Source: Lysinibacillus_B sp036662795
GTDB lineage: Bacteria > Bacillota > Bacilli > Bacillales_A > Planococcaceae
Reading direction: 5' to 3'
Assembly: GCF_036662795.1 (NCBI RefSeq)
Contig: NZ_JBAFWZ010000001.1
Location: forward strand, 1-64,000
DNA: 64,000 bases
In this document: one piece after another, positions 26,858-35,950 of the stretch
Layout: every line of letters starts with the position of its first letter
Position numbering within the stretch: the stretch's first letter is position 1
The notes under the pieces: generated by a model
What the model saw: the letters and a program-made list of their open reading frames with translations, nothing else
Databases searched by the model: none
What the model was told of the DNA's origin: nothing
Program-made: the position numbers and the translations under genes

Positions 26858-27651
26858 ATGGTGGCGAAGGTTAAAATTGCAATTGCTGATGATAACAGAG
26901 ATTTAGTCAAAATGATGGAGTCGTTTTTTGAAAATCATCCTTCAATCGAAGTCGTATTTACCGCTTCAAATGGCAAAGTGTGTATTAAAATGTTAGAAGA
27001 GCATAGGCCTGATGTGCTGTTATTAGACATTATAATGCCGCATTTAGATGGACTAGCTGTTTTAGAGGCGATGTATAATGATGAAGGGCTGGCAAATATC
27101 CCAGTTATAATGCTAACGGCTTTTGGTCAAGATGACGTGATGAAGCAGGCGGCTACATTTGGGGCATCGTACTTTATGTTAAAACCATTCGAATTCGATC
27201 AATTAGTGCAAAAGGTAATGCATGTAGCTGGTAATAAAACTGAATCGGAAAAACGCAAAAGTATTTTACAGCCAGATCCTTCACCAAAGATGGATCAGCG
27301 TCTTCTGGATACAACGATTACATCCATTATTAAAGAAATTGGCGTGCCAGCACATATAAAGGGATATTCTTATTTAAGAGAAGCTATCCAAATGGTGTAT
27401 TATGATATTGAGCTCCTCGGATCAGTAACGAAAATACTTTATCCTGAAATCGCTAAAAAATTTGGTACAACTTCCTCTCGAGTAGAGCGTGCTATCCGCC
27501 ATGCAATTGAGGTCGCGTGAAACGAGGCAATTATGAGTCAATTTCTGAACTTTTTGGTTACACAGTCCACCATTTAAAATCGAAGCCGACAAATTCTGAG
27601 TTTATTGCCATGATTGCGGATAAAATTCGTATTGAAATGGTTGCGAGTTAA
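26858..27651 (+). pseudogene. spo0A: spo0A with a frameshift that removes the C-terminus
   Basis: Sporulation master response regulator. The receiver domain is intact (about 1-125, with D11/D12, the phosphorylation site D57 in LLLDIIMP, and LKPF), and so is most of the DNA-binding domain through SSRVERAIRHAIEVA. The frame then stops at TGA 27518-27520, giving 220 residues. In the +1 frame the expected tail resumes immediately at 27520 (KRGNYESISELFGYTV...FIAMIADKIRI) and ends at TAA 27649-27651. Adding one G (TGG for the conserved Trp) restores a 264-residue Spo0A. The missing 44 residues hold the last helices of the effector domain. This is a real mutation or a one-base sequence error; programmed frameshifting is unlikely. 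Confidence 0.92.
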
Positions 27652-28354
27652 TTGTAATTATAATATACTTTAATATTTTTATAGCACGTTCATTTACAAG
27701 TTGTAACTTGTGGTGGAGGTGTTTTTTTATTTAAAATGCTATATATTATCAGCTTCTTAAATAATTCGATGCCAGAATAATTGATTTTTCTTTGTAACGT
27801 TCGTAATTGTTGATGATAATGTGAATTAAGGGGTGGACTCAAAATAGCAAATTAAATGCCATTAATCGTATATTTTTCATGGAAAAACATTATTTTCAAG
27901 TGAAAACCATAATGTTATGAATAATAATTTATGAGGGTGAATTATATATGTTTCGACTTCATCATTGAATCTTTAAAACGGAAATATTGTAATAACATTC
28001 ATCTTTCACTAAAAAGTATTGCTTATCAATGAGAAAGCATAACAGGTATAGCCTTGAGGAGGATAGAAAATTTATTATTCATTGTTGTAAAATTATATTA
28101 TTAAAAGATTATTTTAGGGTGCAAAATTCAGTGCATTTATATTTAAAATGAGAGGTTAAATATTTTTAAGAATTAGGCGATATTAAGTTTATATGGCAAA
28201 AAAATGTTTAATAATAACTAGAGAGGGTAATTGGTCTAGTATGAAAAGAATGAATAATGATTCGAAAGATACATGTTTTAGATTGTCTGAATTATTGCTA
28301 AACAAAAGACCAGATTTTGTATATACTTAAGCTTAAGAGAAAGGAGGAATTCGC
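27652..28354. other. 703-bp AT-rich gap without a convincing gene
   Basis: Very AT-rich. It contains the near-palindrome ACAAGTT-GT-AACTTGT at 27696-27711, followed by GGTGGAGG and a T7 run, which could end spo0A transcription. Short open frames (for example 45 codons at 28193-28330) have no ribosome site. The B. subtilis genes found here (yqiG and others) are absent. Confidence 0.5.
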
Positions 28355-29926
28355 GTGATCGTCTTTATAAATGAATTTTTTGAATTAACCGAAGAGAATG
28401 GGAAGGTATATTTAAAAACTATTAAATCGGGATTTCCTTTAAAAGATTTTGACGGCATTTTACGAAGTTTTCCTCGTATTAAATTAACGAATTTTGCCTT
28501 ATTAAAAAATGTATTATCAAAAAGTAGCGAAATGCCAAATGAAATTGGTGAATGGTTGCCAAATGTGATTATTGAAATTTCAAGAGATAAAATGTCGGCG
28601 TCCCTATATATTAATGAAACACTGGATTTCATTCGTATGAATCAAGCTGATCTAGAAACTCAAATAAAGAAAGTGCTAGAGGATAATCATATTGTTTCTG
28701 GTGTTGTACCACTACAAATCGAAAGCGTTGTTCCTGGAAAAGCAATATTAATTGCACAGGGTTCGCCTCCTGTAAAAGGAGATGACGCTAAAATTACATA
28801 CTTACAAATTCCTGAGCGGAAGCCTGTAATTCGTGAGGATGGAAAAGCGGATTACTACGACATGAATTTTATTTTTGAAATAAAAGAAGGGTCATGGTTA
28901 GGTGAAAAAATTCCACCTCAACCTGGTAAAGATGGGACGAATATACACGGTGATTTAATTCCATCGCAGCAAGGACGAGATATTCCGCTGAAATATGATC
29001 GAAAATCGGCCTATGAAGTAGAAGAGGACGGGAAAATCGTCATTCGCTCGCGTATTGGAGGAGTACTTGAGAAAATTCAAGGACAAATTTCTGTTAATCA
29101 TCATCTACCTATAAGTGGAGATGTAGGAATTGAAACAGGAAATTTAGAATTTGAGGGATCAATAAGTGTTCGAGGAACTGTACAGCACGGCTTTACAATC
29201 GTAGCGAAGGGCGATATATCAATCGAAGGTCCTGAAGGTGTTTCAGGAGCTAAATTAATTAAATCAATTGAGGGCGATATATTTATTCGTGGAGGCATAT
29301 TTGGACTTGGTGAAACGCGTGTTGAAGCGGGTGGTAGTATTTTTGTAAAGCATGTTAATGAAGCAAATTTAACAGCTGGAGAAGATATTCACATTGGATT
29401 CTATGCGCTAGGCTCAAATTTGAAAGCGCATTCTGTTTTAGTCGATGAACGAAAAGGGAAAATAATTGGTGGAAAGACAACTGCTAAAAATCAAATTGTA
29501 ACGGCCATTTCAGGGAACAGGCTGGAGAGACGGACAGAGCTTATTATTAATAGTGTGAACAAACAAGAAGCCTATGCGATTATTCAGGACAAGGCAGCTC
29601 ATTTAAAGTCATTACAAGAGGAGATTGTTTCGTTAGACGAGCAAGTAAGTAGACTAACTCCTATAGTTGACCGTTTAAATAAGCAACAAATTGCTGCATT
29701 TGAGCAAGCAAAGCAAAATCTGAATGAATATAAAGAGGATGCTATACAAGTAGATCTCGAAATTAAGCAATTGATGAATGATTTACGAAATGCAGGTAAA
29801 GAAGAGATTATCGTTACTAAAGAAGCGTATCCTGGTACTTATATTCAAATCGGAAAAAAATCTTCTATTTTAACAAAAATGACTAATGGAAAGTTCCTAC
29901 TAGAATTTGGAGAACTGAACGTCTAA
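28355..29926 (+). CDS. FapA/DUF342 family protein
   Basis: 523 residues. The N-terminal part (about 1-110) is divergent. The FapA/DUF342 core (about 120-400) shows typical KADYYDMNFIFEIKEG and PQPGKDGTNIHGD segments, then repeated glycine-rich beta-helix turns (SISVRGTVQHGFTIVAKGDI, GDIFIRGGIFG, AGGSIFVKHV), and a coiled coil at about 415-480. The fold is a polymer-like right-handed beta helix. The function is not established; homologues are called flagellar assembly protein A in some species. The GTG start has AAAGGAGG, and the stop overlaps the next start by 1 bp (TAATG). Confidence 0.85.
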   Translation: MIVFINEFFELTEENGKVYLKTIKSGFPLKDFDGILRSFPRIKLTNFALLKNVLSKSSEMPNEIGEWLPNVIIEISRDKMSASLYINETLDFIRMNQADLETQIKKVLEDNHIVSGVVPLQIESVVPGKAILIAQGSPPVKGDDAKITYLQIPERKPVIREDGKADYYDMNFIFEIKEGSWLGEKIPPQPGKDGTNIHGDLIPSQQGRDIPLKYDRKSAYEVEEDGKIVIRSRIGGVLEKIQGQISVNHHLPISGDVGIETGNLEFEGSISVRGTVQHGFTIVAKGDISIEGPEGVSGAKLIKSIEGDIFIRGGIFGLGETRVEAGGSIFVKHVNEANLTAGEDIHIGFYALGSNLKAHSVLVDERKGKIIGGKTTAKNQIVTAISGNRLERRTELIINSVNKQEAYAIIQDKAAHLKSLQEEIVSLDEQVSRLTPIVDRLNKQQIAAFEQAKQNLNEYKEDAIQVDLEIKQLMNDLRNAGKEEIIVTKEAYPGTYIQIGKKSSILTKMTNGKFLLEFGELNV

Positions 29927-30648
29927 TGTCAAACTATGTACCGATTTTTGCTCATCGTGGTGCTTCAGCCTATGCTTTTGAAAATAGCATTGAAGCATTG
30001 AATGAAGCACTAGTATTACAGGCAGATGGTGTTGAAATTGATATCCAATGTTCAAAAGACAATATTCTTTTCGTTTTTCATGACTTGAATTTAAAACGTT
30101 TAGCAGATATTAATAAAAATATTGTCGATTGTACTGCAGAAGAATTAAAAGGCTATCGTTTAGGGCGGAATTTTTTAAGAAGATTTTCTAAGAGGACGAT
30201 GCCAACCTTTGAGGAAGTGATCTCTTGGGCTCTAGAACATAGGATGCCTATTAATGTCGAACTGAAGGAATCGTTAGTAGGTCAGCCCACGTCAATTATC
30301 GAGGTCTTAAAAATAATACAGCTACCAGATGGAAGTCACTTTTCTTCTTTTCATAATGAATTGCTACAACTTGTGAAAAAACACCGACCTGAATTCGAGA
30401 CAGCACTTATAATTACTAAGAAATTTAATTGGGAAGAACTTCATCTCTATTCACATATAGATACGATTCATGCACATAAGAAATACTATAAGACGCGTTT
30501 TTTAAAGGCATGTGAAAATGCTAATAAAAACATGCGTTTTTACGGCATTACTGGTGAAGAGAATTATATTGAAGATCCGCATCCTATTGTTACTGGTTGG
30601 ATTACGGATTACCCAGATCGTTTGGCAAAAAAGCAAAATAGACAATAA
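29926..30648 (+). CDS. Glycerophosphodiester phosphodiesterase
   Basis: 240-residue TIM-barrel enzyme hydrolysing glycerophosphodiesters to glycerol-3-phosphate and an alcohol. FAHRGASAYAFENSIEAL carries the first catalytic His and Arg (about 8-9). GVEIDIQCSKDNILFVFHDLNLKR carries the metal-binding Glu/Asp and second catalytic His (about 36-55), and INVELKE the further metal ligand. It has no signal peptide, so it is cytoplasmic. It is the YqiK neighbour of spo0A in B. subtilis. It is coupled to the DUF342 gene. Confidence 0.93.
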   Translation: MSNYVPIFAHRGASAYAFENSIEALNEALVLQADGVEIDIQCSKDNILFVFHDLNLKRLADINKNIVDCTAEELKGYRLGRNFLRRFSKRTMPTFEEVISWALEHRMPINVELKESLVGQPTSIIEVLKIIQLPDGSHFSSFHNELLQLVKKHRPEFETALIITKKFNWEELHLYSHIDTIHAHKKYYKTRFLKACENANKNMRFYGITGEENYIEDPHPIVTGWITDYPDRLAKKQNRQ

Positions 30649-30654
30649 CTATAA

Positions 30655-30691
30655 AAAAGGAGTTGCCTCATCACTTGAGGCGACTCCTTTT
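30655..30691. terminator. Bidirectional terminator between convergent genes
   Basis: AAAAGGAGTTGCCTCA pairs with TTGAGGCGACTCCTTTT around a 4-nt loop. A and T runs on both sides serve the phosphodiesterase gene and the DUF2627 gene. Confidence 0.88.
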
Positions 30692-30929
30692 AAGCTTTTT
30701 TCTGCCAACGAGTAGAAACTTTACCTTTTTTACGATCGCGGTGTAATAAGAAGCCAGCAAAGAAACCGAAACCGAGTATAAAGAATGCTATTCCTACAAC
30801 AAATTGTAACCAAATCCAAGGAAATGGGTAAATTAAAATGCCAAATAATGTATCGCGCATAAATTTAATGCCAGCTGCTGCCATCAAACCTGGAATTAAT
30901 AGTACGATAAATGCTGCCATACGAGCCAT
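30690..30929 (-). CDS. yqzF: DUF2627 family membrane protein (YqzF)
   Basis: 79 residues beginning MARMAAFIVLLIPGLMAAAG, with two membrane helices (about 4-22 and 37-58) and a basic C-terminus. It matches the small Bacillus YqzF/DUF2627 protein encoded between yqiK and the bkd operon, the same place as here. ATG 30929 is used; an open extension to 31040 has no support. The function is unknown. Confidence 0.85.
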   Translation of the reverse strand: MARMAAFIVLLIPGLMAAAGIKFMRDTLFGILIYPFPWIWLQFVVGIAFFILGFGFFAGFLLHRDRKKGKVSTRWQKKA

Positions 30930-31236
30930 GCCGTAACCCCCTAACCACATACCTTTTATTTTACAGTGAAGAGAATGAAAGTCAAGAAACCTCGCCTCAT
31001 ATAGCGAAATAGCAATGTTAATGCTACGCAAAAAATTCACAAATAATCACAATTAAATTGAAAGAATATTCTCAATACGGTGATGAGATATGTTTTTAGT
31101 TGCGCTAAGGTCAAATAGAAAGTATTGTAAAAATAGAAGGGGAATATTATAGTTTTGAAAATATATGCAATACAATAAGTAGCGAAAAGTTATTTAAACG
31201 TCAGAAAATGATTCATTTATGGAAGGAGATAATAAT

Positions 31237-32331
31237 ATGGACATTATAAAATACATGGAAAAATACGATTACGAGCAGCTTGTAATATGCCAGGATAAGG
31301 CATCAGGTCTTAAAGCAATAATTGCCATCCATGATACAACCTTAGGACCAGCCTTAGGTGGCTGTCGTATGTGGACTTATGCAACAGAAGCGGATGCAAT
31401 AGAGGACGCATTAAGATTAGCAAGGGGCATGACCTATAAAAATGCTGCAGCTGGACTTAATTTAGGTGGCGGTAAAACTGTAATTATTGGCGATCCGTTT
31501 AAAGAAAAAAATGAAGAAATGTTCCGTGCCTTAGGTCGCTTTATACAAGGCTTGAATGGACGCTATATCACTGCTGAGGATGTTGGTACTACTGTAACAG
31601 ATATGGATTTAATTCACGAAGAAACTAACTATGTAACTGGTATTTCCCCAGCATTTGGTTCATCAGGCAATCCTTCTCCTGTCACAGCTTACGGGGTTTA
31701 TTTAGGAATTAAGGCCGCAGCAAAGGAAGCTTATGGTATTGATCAATTAGAGGGACGAACAATAGCAGTTCAAGGTTTAGGGAATGTTGCATATACATTA
31801 TGTGAGTACCTGCACAAGGATGGAGCCAAATTAGTTGTAACCGATATTAATTCGAATGCAGTATCGCGTGTGGTAGAGGCATTTGGTGCTAAGGCGGTTG
31901 ATCCGAGCGATATATATAAGCAAGATGTAGATATTTTTGCGCCATGTGCTTTAGGTGCAATTATTAACGATGATACGATTGTACAACTAAAAGCTAAAAT
32001 AATTGCTGGTTCGGCAAACAATCAGTTAAAGGAATCTCGTCATGGTCAAATATTACATGAAAAAGGGATTATTTATGCCCCTGATTATGTGATAAATGCT
32101 GGTGGTGTAATAAATGTAGCCGATGAGCTTTATGGTTATAATCATGATCGCGCAATGAAACGAGTTGAAACGATTTACGATAGTTTAACTAAAATTTTCA
32201 GAATTTCGAAGGAAGAGGATATTCCAACATATTTAGCAGCTAACCGTTTAGCGGAGCAGCGAATTGAAAGAGTAGCAAAATCAAGAAGTCAATTTTTACA
32301 AAATGAAAAAAATATTTTAAATGGTAGATAA
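31237..32331 (+). CDS. bcd: Leucine dehydrogenase (branched-chain amino acid dehydrogenase)
   Basis: 364 residues, NAD-dependent oxidative deamination of Leu, Val and Ile to 2-oxoacids. The substrate domain contains LGGGKTV, where Lys80 is the classical catalytic lysine. The Rossmann domain has VQGLGNVAYTLCEYL (about 178). ATG 31237 follows GGAAGGAGAT. It is the first gene of the bkd-like operon. In B. subtilis, bcd is preceded by bkdR and ptb and followed by buk; none of these is here. Confidence 0.96.
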   Translation: MDIIKYMEKYDYEQLVICQDKASGLKAIIAIHDTTLGPALGGCRMWTYATEADAIEDALRLARGMTYKNAAAGLNLGGGKTVIIGDPFKEKNEEMFRALGRFIQGLNGRYITAEDVGTTVTDMDLIHEETNYVTGISPAFGSSGNPSPVTAYGVYLGIKAAAKEAYGIDQLEGRTIAVQGLGNVAYTLCEYLHKDGAKLVVTDINSNAVSRVVEAFGAKAVDPSDIYKQDVDIFAPCALGAIINDDTIVQLKAKIIAGSANNQLKESRHGQILHEKGIIYAPDYVINAGGVINVADELYGYNHDRAMKRVETIYDSLTKIFRISKEEDIPTYLAANRLAEQRIERVAKSRSQFLQNEKNILNGR

Positions 32332-32447
32332 AAAAATTCCGGGGGTGAAGCTCATCCTTCACTTCCACTGTATTAAAATGATTCCCTCTCCAATAATGGG
32401 AGGGATATGACACCTAGGTCGAAATACTGCTAAAAGGAGGTAAACCG

Positions 32448-33863
32448 ATGGCAAAAGAATATGATGTAGTAATTTTAGGTGGAGGTACGGGCGGTTATGT
32501 GGCAGGGATTCGTGCATCTCAACTTGGCTTAAAAACAGCGATTGTGGAGAAAGCAAAGCTTGGTGGAACTTGCTTACATAAAGGCTGTATCCCTAGTAAA
32601 GCGTTACTCCGAAGTGCAGAAATCTACACTCAATCAAAAAAAGCACATAGCTTTGGGGTAGATATAGCTAATGTGACGTTAAATTTTAAAAAGGTTCAAG
32701 AGAGAAAAGGTAGAATTGTAGAAAGGTTGCATGAGGGTGTTCAACATCTCATTAAAAAAGGGAAAATTGACGTTTTTTACGGAACTGGTCGAATATTAGG
32801 TCCTTCAATTTTTTCGCCGATGCCAGGAACGATTTCTGTTGAAATGGCAGATGGGTCTGAAAATGAAATGCTTGTACCGACAAATGTAATAATAGCAACC
32901 GGTGCAAGTCCACGTCATATTGATGGCATTGAAGTGGATGGACATTCGATTCTAAATTCTGACGATGCACTCTCCTTAACTAAGCTTCCAAAGTCAATCA
33001 TTATTGTTGGTGGCGGTGTGATTGGTATTGAATGGGCCTCAATGCTAGCGGATTTTGATGTAGAAGTAACTATTTTAGAATACGGAGATCGTATTCTACC
33101 AACTGAAGATGTTGACATTTCAACGGAAATGATGGCGTTGTTAAAGAAACGCGGAATCAAAATCGTAACGAACGCCCGGATAAATCCTGCATCATTATTA
33201 ATCGAGGAGCAGCAAGTACTAATATCGCTTGAAGATGGTGAAACATATACTGCAGAGAAAATGCTCGTTTCTGTTGGTCGTACAGCCAATATTCATGGCA
33301 TAGGCATTGAGAACACTGACATTGAAATAGAAAACGCTTTCATTAAAACTAATGAGCATTATCAAACGAAGGAACGTCATATTTATGCCATTGGCGATGC
33401 TATAGGTGGGATGCAGCTAGCACATGTAGCAGCTCATGAGGGAATTCGAGCAGTAGAGCATATTGCCGGTATATCTCAGCACCCTCTACTCTATGAAAAT
33501 ATCTCTCGTTGTGTATATAGTAGTCCTGAAATCGCGAGTGTAGGCTTAACAGAGCAGGAGGCAACAGAAAAAGGATTTTCTATTAAAATAGGAAAGTTTC
33601 CTTTTAAAGGAATAGGGAAAGCGTTGGTTTACGGTGATACAGAAGGTTTTGCGAAAATTGTAGCAGATAAGGAAACTAATGATGTGCTAGGCATTCATTT
33701 AATAGGAACACATGCTACGGACATGATTGCAGAAGGTGCCCTTGCCTTATTCTTAAATGCAACACCGTGGGAAATGAGTGCTACTATTCATCCACATCCA
33801 TCACTAAGTGAAATCATAGGTGAGGCCGCTTTAGCAGTGGATGGAAGGGCAATTCATTTTTAA
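32448..33863 (+). CDS. lpdV: Dihydrolipoyl dehydrogenase (E3) of the branched-chain oxoacid complex
   Basis: 471-residue FAD disulfide reductase. The N-terminal VVILGGGTGGYVAGIRA binds FAD, GGTCLHKGCIPSKALL has the redox-active CxxxxC pair (about 42-47), IIVVGGGVIGIEWASML binds NAD, and HPHPSLSEIIGEAAL has the C-terminal His-Glu of the active site. It reoxidises lipoamide on BkdB. AAAGGAGG precedes the ATG. The gap of 116 bp after bcd contains no clear terminator. Confidence 0.95.
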   Translation: MAKEYDVVILGGGTGGYVAGIRASQLGLKTAIVEKAKLGGTCLHKGCIPSKALLRSAEIYTQSKKAHSFGVDIANVTLNFKKVQERKGRIVERLHEGVQHLIKKGKIDVFYGTGRILGPSIFSPMPGTISVEMADGSENEMLVPTNVIIATGASPRHIDGIEVDGHSILNSDDALSLTKLPKSIIIVGGGVIGIEWASMLADFDVEVTILEYGDRILPTEDVDISTEMMALLKKRGIKIVTNARINPASLLIEEQQVLISLEDGETYTAEKMLVSVGRTANIHGIGIENTDIEIENAFIKTNEHYQTKERHIYAIGDAIGGMQLAHVAAHEGIRAVEHIAGISQHPLLYENISRCVYSSPEIASVGLTEQEATEKGFSIKIGKFPFKGIGKALVYGDTEGFAKIVADKETNDVLGIHLIGTHATDMIAEGALALFLNATPWEMSATIHPHPSLSEIIGEAALAVDGRAIHF

Positions 33864-33947
33864 TAAATTACTAAAGTTTAGGGAAACCATAGTTCCGTCT
33901 TTTTTAGGATGTGAGTTTTTTTCTAAAATGTGAAAGGGGATGTTCGA

Positions 33948-34955
33948 ATGGTTGATACTTTACATCATGTTGATTTAGGTCTAACAAATGAAGATGTATT
34001 AAATATGTATGAAACAATGCTACTTGCGAGAAGAATTGATGAGCGGATGTGGCTATTAAATCGAGCTGGAAAGATACCTTTCGTCATATCGTGTCAGGGT
34101 CAGGAGGCGGCACAAGTTGGCGCTGCTTTTGCACTTGATCATACAAAGGATTATATTGCTCCGTATTACCGTGATATGGGCGTCGTTTTACATTTTGGCA
34201 TGACAGCAAAGGACTTGATGCTATCTGCCTTTGCGAAAGCCGAGGATCCAAATTCAGGTGGTCGTCAAATGCCTGGTCATTTTGGGCAAAAGAAAAATCG
34301 AATAATAACTGGTTCATCACCGGTGACGACACAGGTGCCTCATGCAGTTGGTGTGGCTCTTGCAGGGAAATTACAGCAAGAGGATTTTATAACGTTTGTT
34401 ACGCTTGGTGAAGGTTCGTCCAATCAAGGTGACTTCCATGAAGGTGCGAATTTTGCAGGGGTTCATAAGCTGCCTGTGATTATCATGGTAGAAAACAATC
34501 AATATGCAATTTCTGTACCTGTGGAACGGCAACTAGGTTGTGCAAAGGTTTCGGATCGAGGTATTGGCTACGGTATGCCTGGTATAACAGTTGATGGTAA
34601 AAATCCATTAGCTGTTTATCAAGTAGTAAAAGAGGCAGCAGATAGAGCAAGACGCGGCGAAGGTCCGTCCCTAATCGAAACAGTAACGTATCGACTCACA
34701 GCTCATTCTTCTGATGATGATGATCGTCAATATCGTTCGGCAGAAGATATTGAGGAGGGGCGAGCAAAAGATCCGATTTTGCTATTTAAAAATTATTTGA
34801 TTGAAACGGGCGTTACTACTGAGGAATCCCTACTGCAAATGGATAAGCGTATAGCGGACATTGTCAATGAGGCTACTGATTATGCTGAGGCAGCTCCGTA
34901 TGCCAATCCTGAACATGCCCTAAAACATGTCTATTCGGAAGGAGATGATATGTAA
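33948..34955 (+). CDS. bkdAA: Branched-chain 2-oxoacid dehydrogenase E1 alpha
   Basis: 335 residues with the thiamine diphosphate/Mg motif around TLGEGSSNQGDFHEGANFAGV (about 152-172) and the phosphorylation-loop-like YRLTAHSSDDDD. It decarboxylates 2-oxoisovalerate and relatives with BkdAB. ATG 33948 has AAAGGGG in front; the in-frame GTG at 33930 does not. The stop overlaps bkdAB by one base (TAATG), coupling the two subunits. Confidence 0.95.
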   Translation: MVDTLHHVDLGLTNEDVLNMYETMLLARRIDERMWLLNRAGKIPFVISCQGQEAAQVGAAFALDHTKDYIAPYYRDMGVVLHFGMTAKDLMLSAFAKAEDPNSGGRQMPGHFGQKKNRIITGSSPVTTQVPHAVGVALAGKLQQEDFITFVTLGEGSSNQGDFHEGANFAGVHKLPVIIMVENNQYAISVPVERQLGCAKVSDRGIGYGMPGITVDGKNPLAVYQVVKEAADRARRGEGPSLIETVTYRLTAHSSDDDDRQYRSAEDIEEGRAKDPILLFKNYLIETGVTTEESLLQMDKRIADIVNEATDYAEAAPYANPEHALKHVYSEGDDM

Positions 34956-35938
34956 TGGCTATCCTGTCTTATATCGATGCAATCAATCTAGCGATGAAAG
35001 AAGAGATGGAGCGAGATGATCGAGTCTTTGTTTTAGGGGAGGATGTTGGTAGAAAAGGCGGTGTATTTAAAGCGACAGCAGGCTTGTATGAACAGTTCGG
35101 AGAATATCGCGTCCTAGATACACCACTTGCAGAGAGTGCAATAGCAGGTGTTGCTATTGGCGCGGCTATGTATGGTATGCGCCCAATCGCTGAAATGCAA
35201 TTTGCAGACTTTATTATGCCAGCAGTAAACCAAATCGTATCTGAGGCAGCGAAAATTCGTTACCGCTCGAATAATGATTGGAGTTGCCCTTTAGTTGTGC
35301 GTGCTCCGTTTGGTGGTGGAATTCATGGTGCACTTTACCATTCCCAATCCGTAGAAGCATTATTTGCTAATACTCCAGGGTTGAAAATTGTTATACCATC
35401 AACACCATATGATGCTAAAGGACTTTTAAAGGCCGCTATTCGAGATGAGGATCCGGTGCTGTTTTTCGAGCATAAGCGTGCTTACCGTTTAATTAAAGGT
35501 GAAGTACCCCAAGAGGATTATACACTACAGATTGGAAAGGCTGACATCAAGCGTGAGGGGGATGATGTTACAGTCATCACATATGGTCTTGCCGTCCACT
35601 TTGCCCTGCAAGCAGCAGAGCGACTTTCAGCTGATGGTATCGAAGTGCATATTTTAGATTTACGTACTGTGTATCCACTAGATCAAGAGGCGATTATTGA
35701 AGCAGCTTCAAAAACTGGCAAGGTATTACTTGTTACAGAAGACAATAAAGAGGGAAGCATTATGAGCGAGGTTGCGGCAATTATTGCAGAGCACTGCTTA
35801 TTTGAATTAGACGCTCCAATTAAACGTTTAGCTGGACCAGATGTACCAGCTATGCCTTATGCACCGACAATGGAAAAGTTTTTCATGATAAATCCTGAAA
35901 AAATTGAGCGAGCAATGCGAGAGCTTGCAGCATTTTAG
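34955..35938 (+). CDS. bkdAB: Branched-chain 2-oxoacid dehydrogenase E1 beta
   Basis: 327 residues, the usual length. The transketolase pyrimidine domain shows VFVLGEDVGRKGGVFKAT and DTPLAESAIAGVAIGAA, and the C-terminal domain VEVHILDLRTVYPLD-type sequence followed by VTEDNKEGSIMSEVAA. It forms the alpha2beta2 E1 heterotetramer with BkdAA. GAAGGAGAT lies before the start inside the end of bkdAA. Confidence 0.95.
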   Translation: MAILSYIDAINLAMKEEMERDDRVFVLGEDVGRKGGVFKATAGLYEQFGEYRVLDTPLAESAIAGVAIGAAMYGMRPIAEMQFADFIMPAVNQIVSEAAKIRYRSNNDWSCPLVVRAPFGGGIHGALYHSQSVEALFANTPGLKIVIPSTPYDAKGLLKAAIRDEDPVLFFEHKRAYRLIKGEVPQEDYTLQIGKADIKREGDDVTVITYGLAVHFALQAAERLSADGIEVHILDLRTVYPLDQEAIIEAASKTGKVLLVTEDNKEGSIMSEVAAIIAEHCLFELDAPIKRLAGPDVPAMPYAPTMEKFFMINPEKIERAMRELAAF

Positions 35939-35950
35939 GGGGGATAGCAT

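Noticed and set aside
27510..27530. Programmed ribosomal frameshift in spo0A
   Set aside because: The site lacks a slippery heptamer with a stimulatory structure, and Spo0A is not known to use recoding; a one-base deletion is simpler.
28193..28330. 45-codon frame before the FapA/DUF342 gene
   Set aside because: No ribosome site in front of the ATG and no family resemblance.
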